From NCBI GenBank assembly GCA_934085565.1, contig CAKOHG010000002.1:62001-126000 (forward strand): a stretch of DNA of 64,000 nucleotides, in the 5' to 3' direction. The notes under the pieces are model-generated. The model had not been told where the DNA came from, ran no database searches, and saw nothing but the letters and a program-made list of their open reading frames with translations. This document shows positions 43,288 through 52,033 of the stretch, piece by piece. The stretch comes from an uncultured Bacilli bacterium (GTDB lineage Bacteria; Bacillota_I; Bacilli_A; RF39; UBA660). A program made the translations under genes and the position numbers. How positions within the stretch are numbered: the first letter of the stretch is position 1; each line of letters begins with the position of its first letter.

Positions 43288-44835
43288 ATGAAACCAAAAT
43301 ACTATATTGCAACAGCGATAGCATATGCTTCTGCCAAGCCTCATATTGGTAATACTTATGAAATTGTTTTAGCAGATTCTATTGCACGTTATAAAAGAAG
43401 TCGAGGATTTAATGTTTATTTTCAAACGGGAACTGATGAACATGGGGAAAAAATTGAACAAAAAGCTATTTCAGCTGGAATATCTCCAAAAGAATATGTC
43501 GATAATATTTCCCGGGAAATAAAAAATATATGGGATATTATGAATACAAGCTATGATAAGTTTGTTAGAACGACTGATGAACATCATAAAAAGGTTGTTC
43601 AACATATTTTTGAATATCTATATCAAAAAGGCGACATTTATTTAGGACAATATAATGGTATGTATTGTACTCCTTGTGAATCTTTTTGGACAGAATCTCA
43701 ACTTGTAGATGGAAAATGTCCTGATTGTGGTCGTGATGTGGAACCAAGATGTGAAGAAGCCTATTTCTTCAAAATGAGTAAATATCAAGATAAATTAATA
43801 GAATATATTGAAACACATCCAGAATTTATTCAACCAGTTTCCAGAAAAAATGAAATGATTAATAACTTTTTAAAACCTGGACTACAAGATTTATGTGTAT
43901 CACGTACTACTTTTGACTGGGGAATAAGAGTACCATTTAATGACAAACATGTTGTTTATGTTTGGATTGACGCATTGACAAATTATATAACTAATATCGG
44001 TTATGATGTTAATAATGAGTCAGAGGAATTTAAGAAATGGTGGCCTTGTGATTTACATCTAATAGGTAAAGATATTATTCGTTTTCATACTATTTATTGG
44101 CCTATTTTATTAATGGCACTAGATTTACCATTACCAAAGCAGGTATTTGGACATCCATGGCTTCTTATGAATAACGATAAAATGAGTAAAAGTAAAGGAA
44201 ACATCTTATATGCCGATGATTTAGTAAATCTTTTTGGTGTTGATGCAATCCGTTATTATCTTCTCCATGAAATTCCATTTCAAAATGATGGCACAATAAG
44301 TTATGAGCTTATTATTGAAAGAATAAATAGTGATTTAGCTAATATTTTGGGAAATTTAGTAAATAGAACCATTTCTATGTCTCAAAAATATTTTGATGGT
44401 GAGATAACTAATAAGAATATTAATGACACTTTAGATGAAGAATTTATCGAATCTATTAAAAATTTACCATCTGAAGTGGATAAAGCTATGGAAAAATTAG
44501 AAATAGGTAACGCTATTGATAAAATCTTTGATGTTTTAAGAAAATCAAATAAATATATTGACGATACTACTCCTTGGAGTTTAGCTAAAGATGATACGAA
44601 AAAAGAAAGATTAGAAACTGTTTTGTATAATTTACTTGAAAGTATCAAAGTTTGTGGTAGTGAATTAATGCCATTCTTACCGGATACATCCAAAGAAATA
44701 TTAAGACAAATTAACACAGAGTTATCTAATAATTTTGAAACTTCTAATAAATATAATGTTTTAATCCCAGAGCCAATTTTTATGAGAATTGATGTAGCTA
44801 AAAAACTAGAAGAAATTAATGCCAAAAGGTCGTAA
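43288..44835 (+). CDS. metG: Methionyl-tRNA synthetase
   Basis: 515 aa class I enzyme. The HIGH motif is in KPHIGNTYE, the zinc knuckle in CTPCESFW and CPDCGRDV, and KMSKS in NNDKMSKSKGN. It lacks the C-terminal tRNA-binding (Trbp111-like) domain of the longer B. subtilis protein (664 aa). AGGAAAGGAAGAGG precedes the ATG. It is controlled by the Met T-box and carries a Noc site at 43506-43521 in frame (NISREI). In B. subtilis metG is not T-box controlled as far as I recall, so this may be a lineage feature. Confidence 0.96.
   Translation: MKPKYYIATAIAYASAKPHIGNTYEIVLADSIARYKRSRGFNVYFQTGTDEHGEKIEQKAISAGISPKEYVDNISREIKNIWDIMNTSYDKFVRTTDEHHKKVVQHIFEYLYQKGDIYLGQYNGMYCTPCESFWTESQLVDGKCPDCGRDVEPRCEEAYFFKMSKYQDKLIEYIETHPEFIQPVSRKNEMINNFLKPGLQDLCVSRTTFDWGIRVPFNDKHVVYVWIDALTNYITNIGYDVNNESEEFKKWWPCDLHLIGKDIIRFHTIYWPILLMALDLPLPKQVFGHPWLLMNNDKMSKSKGNILYADDLVNLFGVDAIRYYLLHEIPFQNDGTISYELIIERINSDLANILGNLVNRTISMSQKYFDGEITNKNINDTLDEEFIESIKNLPSEVDKAMEKLEIGNAIDKIFDVLRKSNKYIDDTTPWSLAKDDTKKERLETVLYNLLESIKVCGSELMPFLPDTSKEILRQINTELSNNFETSNKYNVLIPEPIFMRIDVAKKLEEINAKRS
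43506..43521. promoter_or_regulatory. NBS: Noc-binding site 4, inside metG
   Basis: TATTTCCCGGGAAATA, 258 bases from site 3. The two nearby sites flank the metG start. Confidence 0.88.
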
Positions 44836-44847
44836 AGACCTTTTTTT
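44824..44847 (+). terminator. metG terminator
   Basis: AAAAGGTC-GTAA-AGACCTTTTTTT, with the metG stop in the loop. Confidence 0.85.
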
Positions 44848-44906
44848 GGTCTCTAGACAACTAATTATAGTTTTGATAAAATGAATTTAGGTAAGGTGAA
44901 GCATAA

Positions 44907-46742
44907 ATGTTTGGAAAAATTTTATATATAAGCGATAATATGGCCTACATTGAAAATAAAATGACAGATGATGTTAGTAGTGATTTATTAAATTTACATT
45001 TAATTTTTGAAAAAGATGACCATAAAATTTTAAGTGAAATTACAGAAGTAAAAAGTGATGAAATCAGAGTTAAATTTTTGGGAGAATTTGTAAATGGTAA
45101 ATATTTTAATGGTATTTTAAGGAAAGCTAGTTTAGATAGTCATATTAGAATTATAAATGATGATGAATTAAAAGAATTATTTGGAGCTGAATCAAAGCAA
45201 AACTTTGTATTAGGGATGAGCGCTACCTATAAGGATCATTTTGTATGCCCAAACATTAATGATTTATTAGCTAGTCATTTATGTATTTTCGGAAATACTG
45301 GTTCTGGAAAAAGCTGTGGAGTAGCAAGAATTGTTCAAAATTTATTAAGTAATCAATATTCTGTTGCGTATAATGCTAATTTATTATTTTTTGATTCTTT
45401 CGGAGAGTATAAAAATGCCTTTAAAAGTATTTCCAATATTAATTCTTATTATAACTATAAGTTTATTACCTCACAAAGAAAAGAAGAGTCAGATATTTTA
45501 ATGCAAATACCAATGAATCTATTAAAAACAGATGATATGGCCATTTTACTTCAAGCTGATAAACATTCTCAATTAACCATTATTGAAAGAGCCATGAAAA
45601 TAGCTAAAATATTTGCAATTGATGATGACCGTGCTACTAAGTATAAAAATCATATTATTGCCCAAGCTTTAATAACAGTTTTATATAGTTCATCGAGCAT
45701 TGATAGAAAAAAGGATGACATATTTAGTATTATTAATACTTGTCATACTAAAGAGTTTAATTTGGATACTCAAATTCCAGGCATTGGTTATACAAGAAGT
45801 TTTTCTGAATGTTTTCAAATTGATTCTCGTGGAAAATTTGGAGAAGAAGTTTTAATAACTGAATATATTTTAAAATATATTGATGAAGATTTAGATATTG
45901 ATGAATCTTTGGCCAATGTAACTTATGATTTAAAAGCTTTCTCGAAAGCACTTGATTTTACTTTGATTAGTGAAGGTTTTCAAAATAATCGTAATTTACA
46001 AGATGATGCACAATTATTGAAAGTACGTCTATATGCTTTGATTCATGGTCCGGTTGGTAAGTTATTTCAAGGACTTAAGTATGTAACTTACGAAGAATTT
46101 ATTTCAGGCTTACTAAGCAATAAGAATAAAAAATCCCAAATCATTAATATTAACTTAGAAGGTCTCGATGATAATATTTCTAAAGCTATTGTTAAAATTT
46201 ATACACGTATGATATTTGATTTTGCCAAAGAAAACGCAAGTCGTGGTACCATACCATTTCATTTATTTTTAGAAGAAGCCCATCGTTATATTCAAAAAGA
46301 CAATGATGTGTTTCTAATTGGATATAATATTTTTGAGAGAATTGCTAAAGAAGGTCGTAAATATGGGGTTTTATTAGATATAATAAGCCAAAGGCCTATG
46401 GAAATTAGTGATACCGTTGTTTCACAATGTTCTAATTTCTTAATTTTTAAAATGACCCATCCGAAAGATATTAAGTATATTGAAGAAATGCTTCCAAATA
46501 TTAGTCAAGATGTTATTGAAAAAATGAAGATATTACAACCAGGAACGTGTGTAGCTTTTGGTAGTGCTTTTAAAATTCCAATGATAGTAAAAATGGATAT
46601 GCCAAATCCAAGACCATATTCATCAAGTTGTGATGTATCAGGTTATTGGGAAGCGAATCCAAATGTTTCTTCACTAAATCATTCTCAGATTTCTCATTCA
46701 GAAACAATGCCTCGTTTTTCTTCTCAAATAGATACATTGTAG
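44907..46742 (+). CDS. HerA/DUF87-type hexameric ATPase
   Basis: 611 aa. An N-terminal HAS-barrel-like region (about 1-95) is followed by a RecA-like motor with Walker A FGNTGSGKS (128-136) and Walker B FHLFLEEAHRY (about 449-459), and ISQRP near the C-terminus as sensor. HerA-family ATPases pump DNA with nuclease NurA in archaea, or act with SIR2 or other effectors in bacterial defence. Here no NurA, SIR2 or nuclease gene is adjacent; the neighbours are metG and tatD. The last ~30 residues are Ser/His-rich. The role is unknown; TatD-type nuclease seven bases downstream is the only nuclease candidate. Confidence 0.75.
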   Translation: MFGKILYISDNMAYIENKMTDDVSSDLLNLHLIFEKDDHKILSEITEVKSDEIRVKFLGEFVNGKYFNGILRKASLDSHIRIINDDELKELFGAESKQNFVLGMSATYKDHFVCPNINDLLASHLCIFGNTGSGKSCGVARIVQNLLSNQYSVAYNANLLFFDSFGEYKNAFKSISNINSYYNYKFITSQRKEESDILMQIPMNLLKTDDMAILLQADKHSQLTIIERAMKIAKIFAIDDDRATKYKNHIIAQALITVLYSSSSIDRKKDDIFSIINTCHTKEFNLDTQIPGIGYTRSFSECFQIDSRGKFGEEVLITEYILKYIDEDLDIDESLANVTYDLKAFSKALDFTLISEGFQNNRNLQDDAQLLKVRLYALIHGPVGKLFQGLKYVTYEEFISGLLSNKNKKSQIININLEGLDDNISKAIVKIYTRMIFDFAKENASRGTIPFHLFLEEAHRYIQKDNDVFLIGYNIFERIAKEGRKYGVLLDIISQRPMEISDTVVSQCSNFLIFKMTHPKDIKYIEEMLPNISQDVIEKMKILQPGTCVAFGSAFKIPMIVKMDMPNPRPYSSSCDVSGYWEANPNVSSLNHSQISHSETMPRFSSQIDTL

Positions 46743-46749
46743 GTGATAT

Positions 46750-47499
46750 ATGTTTACAGATACACACTGTCATTTATATAAAGAATATTATGAAAATTTA
46801 GAAGAAATTTTACAACATGCCTATGAAAATAAAGTGAATCGTTTTATTGTTGCAGGATGTGATGGTGCTTCTAATAAAGAAGTTTTTAATCTTGTACAAG
46901 GATATAAAGATATTTATGGATGTGTGGGTATACATCCTGAAGAAGTTTTAACGTATAAGGCTAATGATTTAGAAGAAATGGAAAAGGCTTTAGATTCAGA
47001 TAGAATTTTAGCTATAGGAGAAATTGGACTAGATTATCATTATGGTAAAGAAAATAAAGAACTTCAAAAAGAATTATTTATTAAGCAATTAGAAATAGCT
47101 AAAAAATATAAGAAACCAGTTGTTATTCATAGTAGAGACGCCACTCAAGATACTATTGATATTTTAAAGAAATATCCTATGGTTAAAGGAGTTATTCATT
47201 CCTTTTCAGGAAGTCTAGAAGTAGCTAAAATATATATTAATATGGGATATAAATTAGGTGTTAATGGGGTTGTTACTTTTAAAAACAGTCATTTAAAAGA
47301 AGTATTACCTGAAATTAAAAATAATATCGTTTTAGAAACAGATAGTCCTTATTTAACTCCGCATCCTTACAGAGGAACACCAAATGAGCCAAAATATATT
47401 TTAAATATTGCTTCTTTTGTAAGTGATTACTTAGATATTTCTTTGGAAGAATTGGCAAGGATTACCAATAAAAATATAATGTCGATTTTTGACATTTAG
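46750..47499 (+). CDS. tatD: TatD family metal-dependent DNase
   Basis: 249 aa TIM-barrel hydrolase. Metal ligands: FTDTHCHLY (N-terminal H-x-H), GEIGLDYH (Glu), VIHSRDA, IHSFSG, and ETDSPYLTPHPYRG near the C-terminus. TatD proteins are 3'-5' exonucleases and D-aminoacyl or RNA processing roles have been proposed for relatives. After metG, as in B. subtilis yabD. It starts seven bases after the HerA-like gene with AGGTGATAT. Confidence 0.92.
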   Translation: MFTDTHCHLYKEYYENLEEILQHAYENKVNRFIVAGCDGASNKEVFNLVQGYKDIYGCVGIHPEEVLTYKANDLEEMEKALDSDRILAIGEIGLDYHYGKENKELQKELFIKQLEIAKKYKKPVVIHSRDATQDTIDILKKYPMVKGVIHSFSGSLEVAKIYINMGYKLGVNGVVTFKNSHLKEVLPEIKNNIVLETDSPYLTPHPYRGTPNEPKYILNIASFVSDYLDISLEELARITNKNIMSIFDI

Positions 47500-47537
47500 T
47501 AAAGGGTATGTTATCATTTAGCCATAAAGGTGATGCC

Positions 47538-48074
47538 ATGAAAAAAATTGTAATTGGATTTAAAACAACTATTCAATTAGCTATTTTGGTCGTTGTTGTT
47601 TTAATAGCCAATATCAGTACAACCCGTGATGTAAATAGTGTTTCGTCTTTAGCTCAGAATAGAGTGATTAATTTAACAACGATGGCTATGAAATTAGAAA
47701 ATGATATTAAAAATGATTTATATAGTGCCAAAGATACCTTCACAGGAGACGTGACAGGATATGGCGCTGATTGTCCTTTATGTAGTGGGAAGCTTTCATG
47801 CGCTCCATCTTATAATGTTAAAAATGGTACCACTATTTATCCGGATGTCACTTATGGAAACGTAAGGATTGTGGCTTCAAGTAAAAACTTACCTTGTGGT
47901 TCTATTGTAAGATTTAATTTATCTAAATTATCTAGTGAACCTATTGTTGCTATTGTGCTAGATAGAGGGGTTCTAGGTACGGATTTGGACTTACTTATGC
48001 CAAGTGAAAGTGATGCTTCTATGTATGTAGGACGTAATACATTAAGTTATGATGTTTTAAGAGTTGGTTATTAG
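47538..48074 (+). CDS. 3D-domain cell wall protein (YabE/YuiC-like)
   Basis: 178 aa from ATG 47538 (AAAGGTGATGCC). One N-terminal membrane segment (about 8-25) precedes an exported double-psi barrel: TGYGADCPLC, NVRIVASSKNLPCGSIVRF, and VLDRGVLGTDLDLLM with the three conserved Asp residues. 3D domains occur in resuscitation-type lytic transglycosylases. It lies in the yabE position (tatD-yabE-rnmV-ksgA in B. subtilis) but lacks the DUF348 and G5 domains, and rnmV is missing downstream. Confidence 0.8.
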   Translation: MKKIVIGFKTTIQLAILVVVVLIANISTTRDVNSVSSLAQNRVINLTTMAMKLENDIKNDLYSAKDTFTGDVTGYGADCPLCSGKLSCAPSYNVKNGTTIYPDVTYGNVRIVASSKNLPCGSIVRFNLSKLSSEPIVAIVLDRGVLGTDLDLLMPSESDASMYVGRNTLSYDVLRVGY

Positions 48075-48090
48075 CCAGCCTCTTTTTTTT
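48063..48090 (+). terminator. Terminator after the 3D-domain gene
   Basis: GTTGG-TTATTAG-CCAGC with a T8 run; the stop codon is in the loop. Confidence 0.7.
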
Positions 48091-48133
48091 GCTTCTTTTT
48101 TATGGTATTCTTTTCTAAGAGGTGAAAAAACTT

Positions 48134-48928
48134 ATGTCAAAAATTCCGGCTAAAAAAAGTTTAGGTCAAAATTTTTTGAAAGATGAAAATATTTTAAAGA
48201 AAATTGCTGATACTATTGAAACAAATGAAAATGATATTATTATTGAAATTGGTCCTGGTAAAGGCGCTCTCACAAAATATTTAGTACAGAAAAAAGGTAA
48301 ACTGATTTGCTATGAAATAGATGAAAGAATGAAAGTTATTTTAAAAAAATATGAAAATGAAAATACTAAAGTTATTTTTCAAGATTTCTTACAAAGAAAT
48401 ATCAAAGAAGATTTACCAGCTAAGTATGAAAATATTTATATTATTGCCAATATTCCTTATTATATAACTACACCCATTATTGAACATATTATCAAGTGTG
48501 ATATAAAAGAAAAAGCAATGACTTTGTTAGTTCAAAAAGAAGTTGGATACCGCTTTAGTGCTCAGCCTGGATCTAAGGATTATGGCTTTTTTACGGTTTT
48601 TCTAAATCATTATTATCATGTTAACTATTTATTTGATGTCTCACGAAAAGCTTTTGATCCATCTCCAAATGTGGATAGTGCCGTGATTTCTTTTGAACAG
48701 AAAGCTTGTATTCCATCATTGGATATGATAAAATTCCAAAAATTTTTAAAACAATGTTTTTTACAAAAAAGAAAAAAGCTGAAGAATAATTTATCAAAAG
48801 AAGATTGGCAAGATACTTTAGAGGTATTAAAAGACAATGGTTATGACGAAAATGCTCGTGCTGAAGATATATCATATGAAATATTTGTAAAAATTTTTAA
48901 TAGGTTAAATAAATCAATTAGTGCATAA
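48134..48928 (+). CDS. rsmA: 16S rRNA (adenine-1518/1519-N6)-dimethyltransferase
   Basis: 264 aa KsgA. KKSLGQNFLKDENIL is the conserved N-terminus, EIGPGKGALTKYL the SAM site, and NIPYYITTPI the catalytic NxPY motif; FDPSPNVDSAVI follows. ATG 48134 has AGAGGTGA about nine bases upstream. ksgA before yabG and veg is the B. subtilis order. Confidence 0.95.
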   Translation: MSKIPAKKSLGQNFLKDENILKKIADTIETNENDIIIEIGPGKGALTKYLVQKKGKLICYEIDERMKVILKKYENENTKVIFQDFLQRNIKEDLPAKYENIYIIANIPYYITTPIIEHIIKCDIKEKAMTLLVQKEVGYRFSAQPGSKDYGFFTVFLNHYYHVNYLFDVSRKAFDPSPNVDSAVISFEQKACIPSLDMIKFQKFLKQCFLQKRKKLKNNLSKEDWQDTLEVLKDNGYDENARAEDISYEIFVKIFNRLNKSISA

Positions 48929-48966
48929 GTACTAATTTTTTTCATATATTGAAATAGGTGAATCAA

Positions 48967-49737
48967 ATGACACTAGAGGTAGGAAACTTAGTAACAAGAT
49001 ACAAGTATAATCATGATGTTGTTTTTAAAATTTTATCTATAAAAAATGAAACTGCCTACTTGAAAGGCGTGAATGTCCGTTTATACGCAGATGCTCCTTT
49101 AGAAGATTTAAAAATATATCAAAATGACACAAGAAGTGTTGATGAAGATGAGCCATTGTTATTTAATGATGATCGAGGAGATTATTTTTTTCTACCAGGA
49201 AAAGTACTGCATATTGACGCGGATAAAGATTATTTAGAAAGATGTTTGAATTTTTATAAAAGAAATAAAGTCATGGCTATCGGTAAACAAATAAATGAAA
49301 AAGAAATCTATAAAGAAATAAAAAATCTTTTAATCGAATATCAACCAGACATTGTCATTATCACAGGACATGACGCTTACTATGAAAAAAAAGGAAGTAA
49401 AAATGATATTAAAAATTATAAAAATACCGAGTACTTTGTGAAAGCGGTTAAAGAAGCTAGAAAATATGAAAAGAGCCATGAAAAACTTGTTATCATTGCG
49501 GGAGCCTGCCAGAGTGATTATGAAGAGCTTATTAGAGCTGGTGCCAATTTTGCAAGTTCACCCAAACGTGTTAATATTCATGCCTTAGACCCGGCTATCA
49601 TAGCTACCGTACTTGCTATGAGCGAAAGAAATAAAGAAATTGATTTAGTTAGTTTGCTTTCAAAAACAAAGTATGGTTCAGATGGCATGGGTGGAATTAT
49701 TAGCACAGGCATGATGTATGTTGGTTTTCCAAGGTAG
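48967..49737 (+). CDS. yabG: Sporulation-specific protease YabG
   Basis: 256 aa from ATG 48967 with AGGTGAATC. Recognised by IVIITGHDAYYEKKG (about 128-142), the catalytic-region IAGACQSDYEELIRAGANFASSPKR, and NIHALDPAII. YabG is a cysteine-type protease that processes spore coat and SASP-region proteins in the mother cell. It is found only in spore formers, so it is good evidence for sporulation. Confidence 0.93.
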   Translation: MTLEVGNLVTRYKYNHDVVFKILSIKNETAYLKGVNVRLYADAPLEDLKIYQNDTRSVDEDEPLLFNDDRGDYFFLPGKVLHIDADKDYLERCLNFYKRNKVMAIGKQINEKEIYKEIKNLLIEYQPDIVIITGHDAYYEKKGSKNDIKNYKNTEYFVKAVKEARKYEKSHEKLVIIAGACQSDYEELIRAGANFASSPKRVNIHALDPAIIATVLAMSERNKEIDLVSLLSKTKYGSDGMGGIISTGMMYVGFPR

Positions 49738-49746
49738 GGAGGGACA

Positions 49747-49959
49747 ATGAATTTAGATATTGTGAGAGAAAATATGAAAAAATACCTAAATAAAAATGTT
49801 AAAATAGATGTGTATGGTATGCGTAATAAAAATTATGAATATTATGGGGTTGTTTCGGGACTATATCCATATGTTTTTACTGTATTAATAGATGGTACGC
49901 AAAAAAGCTTTAATTATTCAGATGTTATAATTGGCGATGTCGTTGTAAACTTTGCGTAA
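49747..49959 (+). CDS. veg: Veg protein (DUF1021)
   Basis: 70 aa. VKIDVYGMRNKNYEYYGVVSGLYPYVFTV and SFNYSDVIIGDVV match Veg, an Sm-like small protein that stimulates biofilm gene expression and affects germination in B. subtilis. Position between yabG and spoVG agrees. Strong AGGGAGGG precedes the ATG. Confidence 0.85.
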   Translation: MNLDIVRENMKKYLNKNVKIDVYGMRNKNYEYYGVVSGLYPYVFTVLIDGTQKSFNYSDVIIGDVVVNFA

Positions 49960-49964
49960 AAGTC

Positions 49965-49992
49965 TTGAAATCGCCCTTTGGTTCGTTATAAA
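49965..49992 (+). promoter_or_regulatory. spoVG promoter
   Basis: TTGAAA (49965-49970), 16-base spacer, TATAAA (49987-49992). This looks like a vegetative promoter; I did not find a clear sigma-H pattern. Confidence 0.6.
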
Positions 49993-50035
49993 ATAAAAGC
50001 ATAAGTTAGAGATAACTTTAGAAGGAGAGAATATT

Positions 50036-50296
50036 ATGAAGATTACATCTGTAAGTGTTCGTAAAATTACGAAAGAAAATTCAAGATTGAGAGGAATTGC
50101 ATCTGTATTATTAGATGATTCATTTGCCATTCATGATATTAGAATAATTGAAGGAGATAACGGTCTATTTATAGCTATGCCAAGTAGAAAAACTGCTACT
50201 GGTGAATATAAAGATGTATGTCATCCAATTAATCCAGATGTACGTACTGAATTTACAAACGCTGTATTAGATGCTTATAATAAAGCTGAAGAATAA
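50036..50296 (+). CDS. spoVG: SpoVG, RNA/DNA-binding regulator
   Basis: 86 aa. MKITSVSVRKI, LRGIASVLLDDSFAIHDIRII and GLFIAMPSRKTATGEYKDVCHPI are diagnostic. SpoVG is a nucleic-acid-binding global regulator with effects on division and sporulation. AGAAGGAGAG precedes the ATG. It has its own promoter and terminator. Confidence 0.96.
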   Translation: MKITSVSVRKITKENSRLRGIASVLLDDSFAIHDIRIIEGDNGLFIAMPSRKTATGEYKDVCHPINPDVRTEFTNAVLDAYNKAEE

Positions 50297-50300
50297 AAAT

Positions 50301-50322
50301 ACTAGGGGTTCCTAGTTTTTTT
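50301..50322 (+). terminator. spoVG terminator
   Basis: ACTAGG-GGTT-CCTAGT followed by T7. Confidence 0.85.
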
Positions 50323-50368
50323 AGTTATAAATTGATTTTAACTTCATATGCTTTACTGGGTGATAATA

Positions 50369-50659
50369 ATGGAAAATGTTCCACAGTTAGTTTCAAGTAG
50401 TCATGAAGTAAAAATTATTGATAGACGAGAAATATATTTAACGGGTGTTAAAAAAATAACAAGTTTCGACCATGAAGAATTCTTACTGGAAACAACGATG
50501 GGAACATTACTTTTAAAGGGAAGCAACTTAGAACTATTAAAACTAGATACTCATGACGGAAATGTAAAAATCAAAGGGAAAATAAATAGTTATCAATATT
50601 TAGAAAAAACAGGAACAAAGCCAAAAGAAGAAAGTTTTATGGCTAAATTATTTAAATAA
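50369..50659 (+). CDS. yabP: Sporulation protein YabP
   Basis: 96 aa from ATG 50369 (GGGTGATAATA). YabP/YqfC-type text: HEVKIIDRREIYLTGVKKITSFDHEEFLLETTMG, then LLLKGSNLELLKLD. Required for spore cortex formation in B. subtilis under sigma E. Its stop shares one base with the yabQ start (TAATG), so they are coupled. Confidence 0.9.
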   Translation: MENVPQLVSSSHEVKIIDRREIYLTGVKKITSFDHEEFLLETTMGTLLLKGSNLELLKLDTHDGNVKIKGKINSYQYLEKTGTKPKEESFMAKLFK

Positions 50660-50964
50660 TGAATGAAGTTATCCAACTTTTATCTTTTTTTGCTTCCTTT
50701 TGTTTTGGCTTTTTCTTTCATGTTTTAACTAATTTTCATTTTAAATTAACCGATACTTATCCGATTTGGCTTAAATATCTTACTACGCTTCTTTTTATAG
50801 TAGATATTACTTTAATGTATCTACTTCTCCTTTATTATCTAAATGATGGCGTTGTTCATATTTACTTTGTCTTCTTTGTTCTCTTTGGTTTTGCCTTAAA
50901 TGGTTACCTGTCAAAAAATGTCAATATTTCAAAAAATTCCATCCTTAAAATTGTAAAAAAATAG
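50659..50964 (+). CDS. yabQ: Spore cortex protein YabQ
   Basis: 101 aa, three to four membrane segments. MNEVIQLLSFFASFCFGFFFHV and the later LLYYLNDGVVHIYFVFFVLFGF resemble the YabQ family. It follows yabP and precedes divIC as in B. subtilis. It is shorter than B. subtilis YabQ (about 210 aa) by its C-terminal part. Confidence 0.85.
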   Translation: MNEVIQLLSFFASFCFGFFFHVLTNFHFKLTDTYPIWLKYLTTLLFIVDITLMYLLLLYYLNDGVVHIYFVFFVLFGFALNGYLSKNVNISKNSILKIVKK

Positions 50965-51003
50965 AAAGAATGATATAATCCGCGTAGAAAGTAGGGATGG
51001 TAT

Positions 51004-51306
51004 TTGCAAAAGAAAACACTTTCTAAGGCGAAAAAAAGATTCTTTCTTTTGACGATTGCTCTTGTGGTGGTAGTATCTTTGTCTATCATTCAGATTTTTC
51101 AGGATTGGATTTCTATAGTATCCAATAAAACAGAAATACAAAATTTAAATAATTATTACGATGAACTACTTGCAGAAGAAGAAAGTTTAAATAGTGAAGT
51201 GACAAAGCTACATGACTCGGAATATGTGGCTCGTTATGCCAGAGAGAAGTATATGTATAGTTTACCAGGCGAATTTATCATAAAAATGCCTACAAAAGAT
51301 GAATAA
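51004..51306 (+). CDS. divIC: Cell division protein DivIC (FtsB-like)
   Basis: 100 aa bitopic protein: basic cytoplasmic N-terminus, one membrane helix (about 14-34) and an extracellular coiled coil with NKTEIQNLNNYYDELLAEEESLNSEV, ending DSEYVARYAREKYMYSLPGE. It forms the DivIB-DivIC-FtsL complex. TTG start 51004 has GGGATGG upstream. yabP-yabQ-divIC order is conserved. Confidence 0.9.
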   Translation: MQKKTLSKAKKRFFLLTIALVVVVSLSIIQIFQDWISIVSNKTEIQNLNNYYDELLAEEESLNSEVTKLHDSEYVARYAREKYMYSLPGEFIIKMPTKDE

Positions 51307-51376
51307 AAAGGCGAATTTTGACGATTTGCCCTTTTTTTTTGCCTTTTTTTTCGTTAAACTATAGTTAGTGATCAAT

Positions 51377-52033
51377 ATGGAAAAGTACTTCGTAGCAGTA
51401 AATTATAATTTAGTTTTTCATGGGTTAACCATGATAGAAAATTTATATATCGATTTACAGACGTCCTGTTGTCTTTTAGGGGAAAGTGGCTCTGGAAAAA
51501 CTACCCTTTTAAAATCACTATTAAAAAATAAAAATTATGACACAAATGGTACAGTATCTTTTTATTTAAAAGAACGTTTACTTTTCCAAAATATAGATAT
51601 TCAAAATTATGATGAAGAAACGATTTCCTTTTTAAAAAAATTTTTTAAACAACCTGACGATTATAAATATGCTTTATGGACTAAAATAAAGAATATTCCA
51701 GATTTTCTATTTTGTGATGAACTTAATCTCGATAATGAAGATTTTATATTATTTTTAAATTTTCTAAAAGTTAAAAATATAAAAATATTTTATGTAACTA
51801 AGAACATTGAACAAACAATCTATTTTGATTATTTATATGTTCTTAAAAATAACCAGATTGCCATAGAGGGAACTACAGAATCTGTTTTAAAAGAAGAAAA
51901 ATTAATGAAATTATTAGGCTATTCTATTCCTTTTTATGTTAATTTATCAAAACAGTTAGGATATTACGGATTATCACATAAAATTTGTTATAATAAAGAA
52001 GACTTGGAGGAATCGTTATGGCCATCAATCTGA
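51377..52033 (+). CDS. Degenerate EcfA1-like ABC ATPase
   Basis: 218 aa (EcfA1 proteins are about 280). Walker A GESGSGKTT is intact near residue 37, and DFLFCDELNL resembles Walker B, but there is no LSGGQ signature between them and the middle is shortened. The C-terminal KNNQIAIEGTTESVLKEEKLM keeps the EcfA look. It lies two genes upstream of truA-rplM-rpsI, the standard place for ecfA1-ecfA2-ecfT, so I read it as a decayed or repurposed energy-coupling ATPase. It cannot work as a normal ABC subunit. An alternative start GTG lies nine bases upstream. Confidence 0.6.
   Translation: MEKYFVAVNYNLVFHGLTMIENLYIDLQTSCCLLGESGSGKTTLLKSLLKNKNYDTNGTVSFYLKERLLFQNIDIQNYDEETISFLKKFFKQPDDYKYALWTKIKNIPDFLFCDELNLDNEDFILFLNFLKVKNIKIFYVTKNIEQTIYFDYLYVLKNNQIAIEGTTESVLKEEKLMKLLGYSIPFYVNLSKQLGYYGLSHKICYNKEDLEESLWPSI

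Noticed and set aside
46418..46435. Possible parS at TTGTTTCACAATG
   Set aside because: Matches end after TGTTTCAC; the second half does not follow the consensus.
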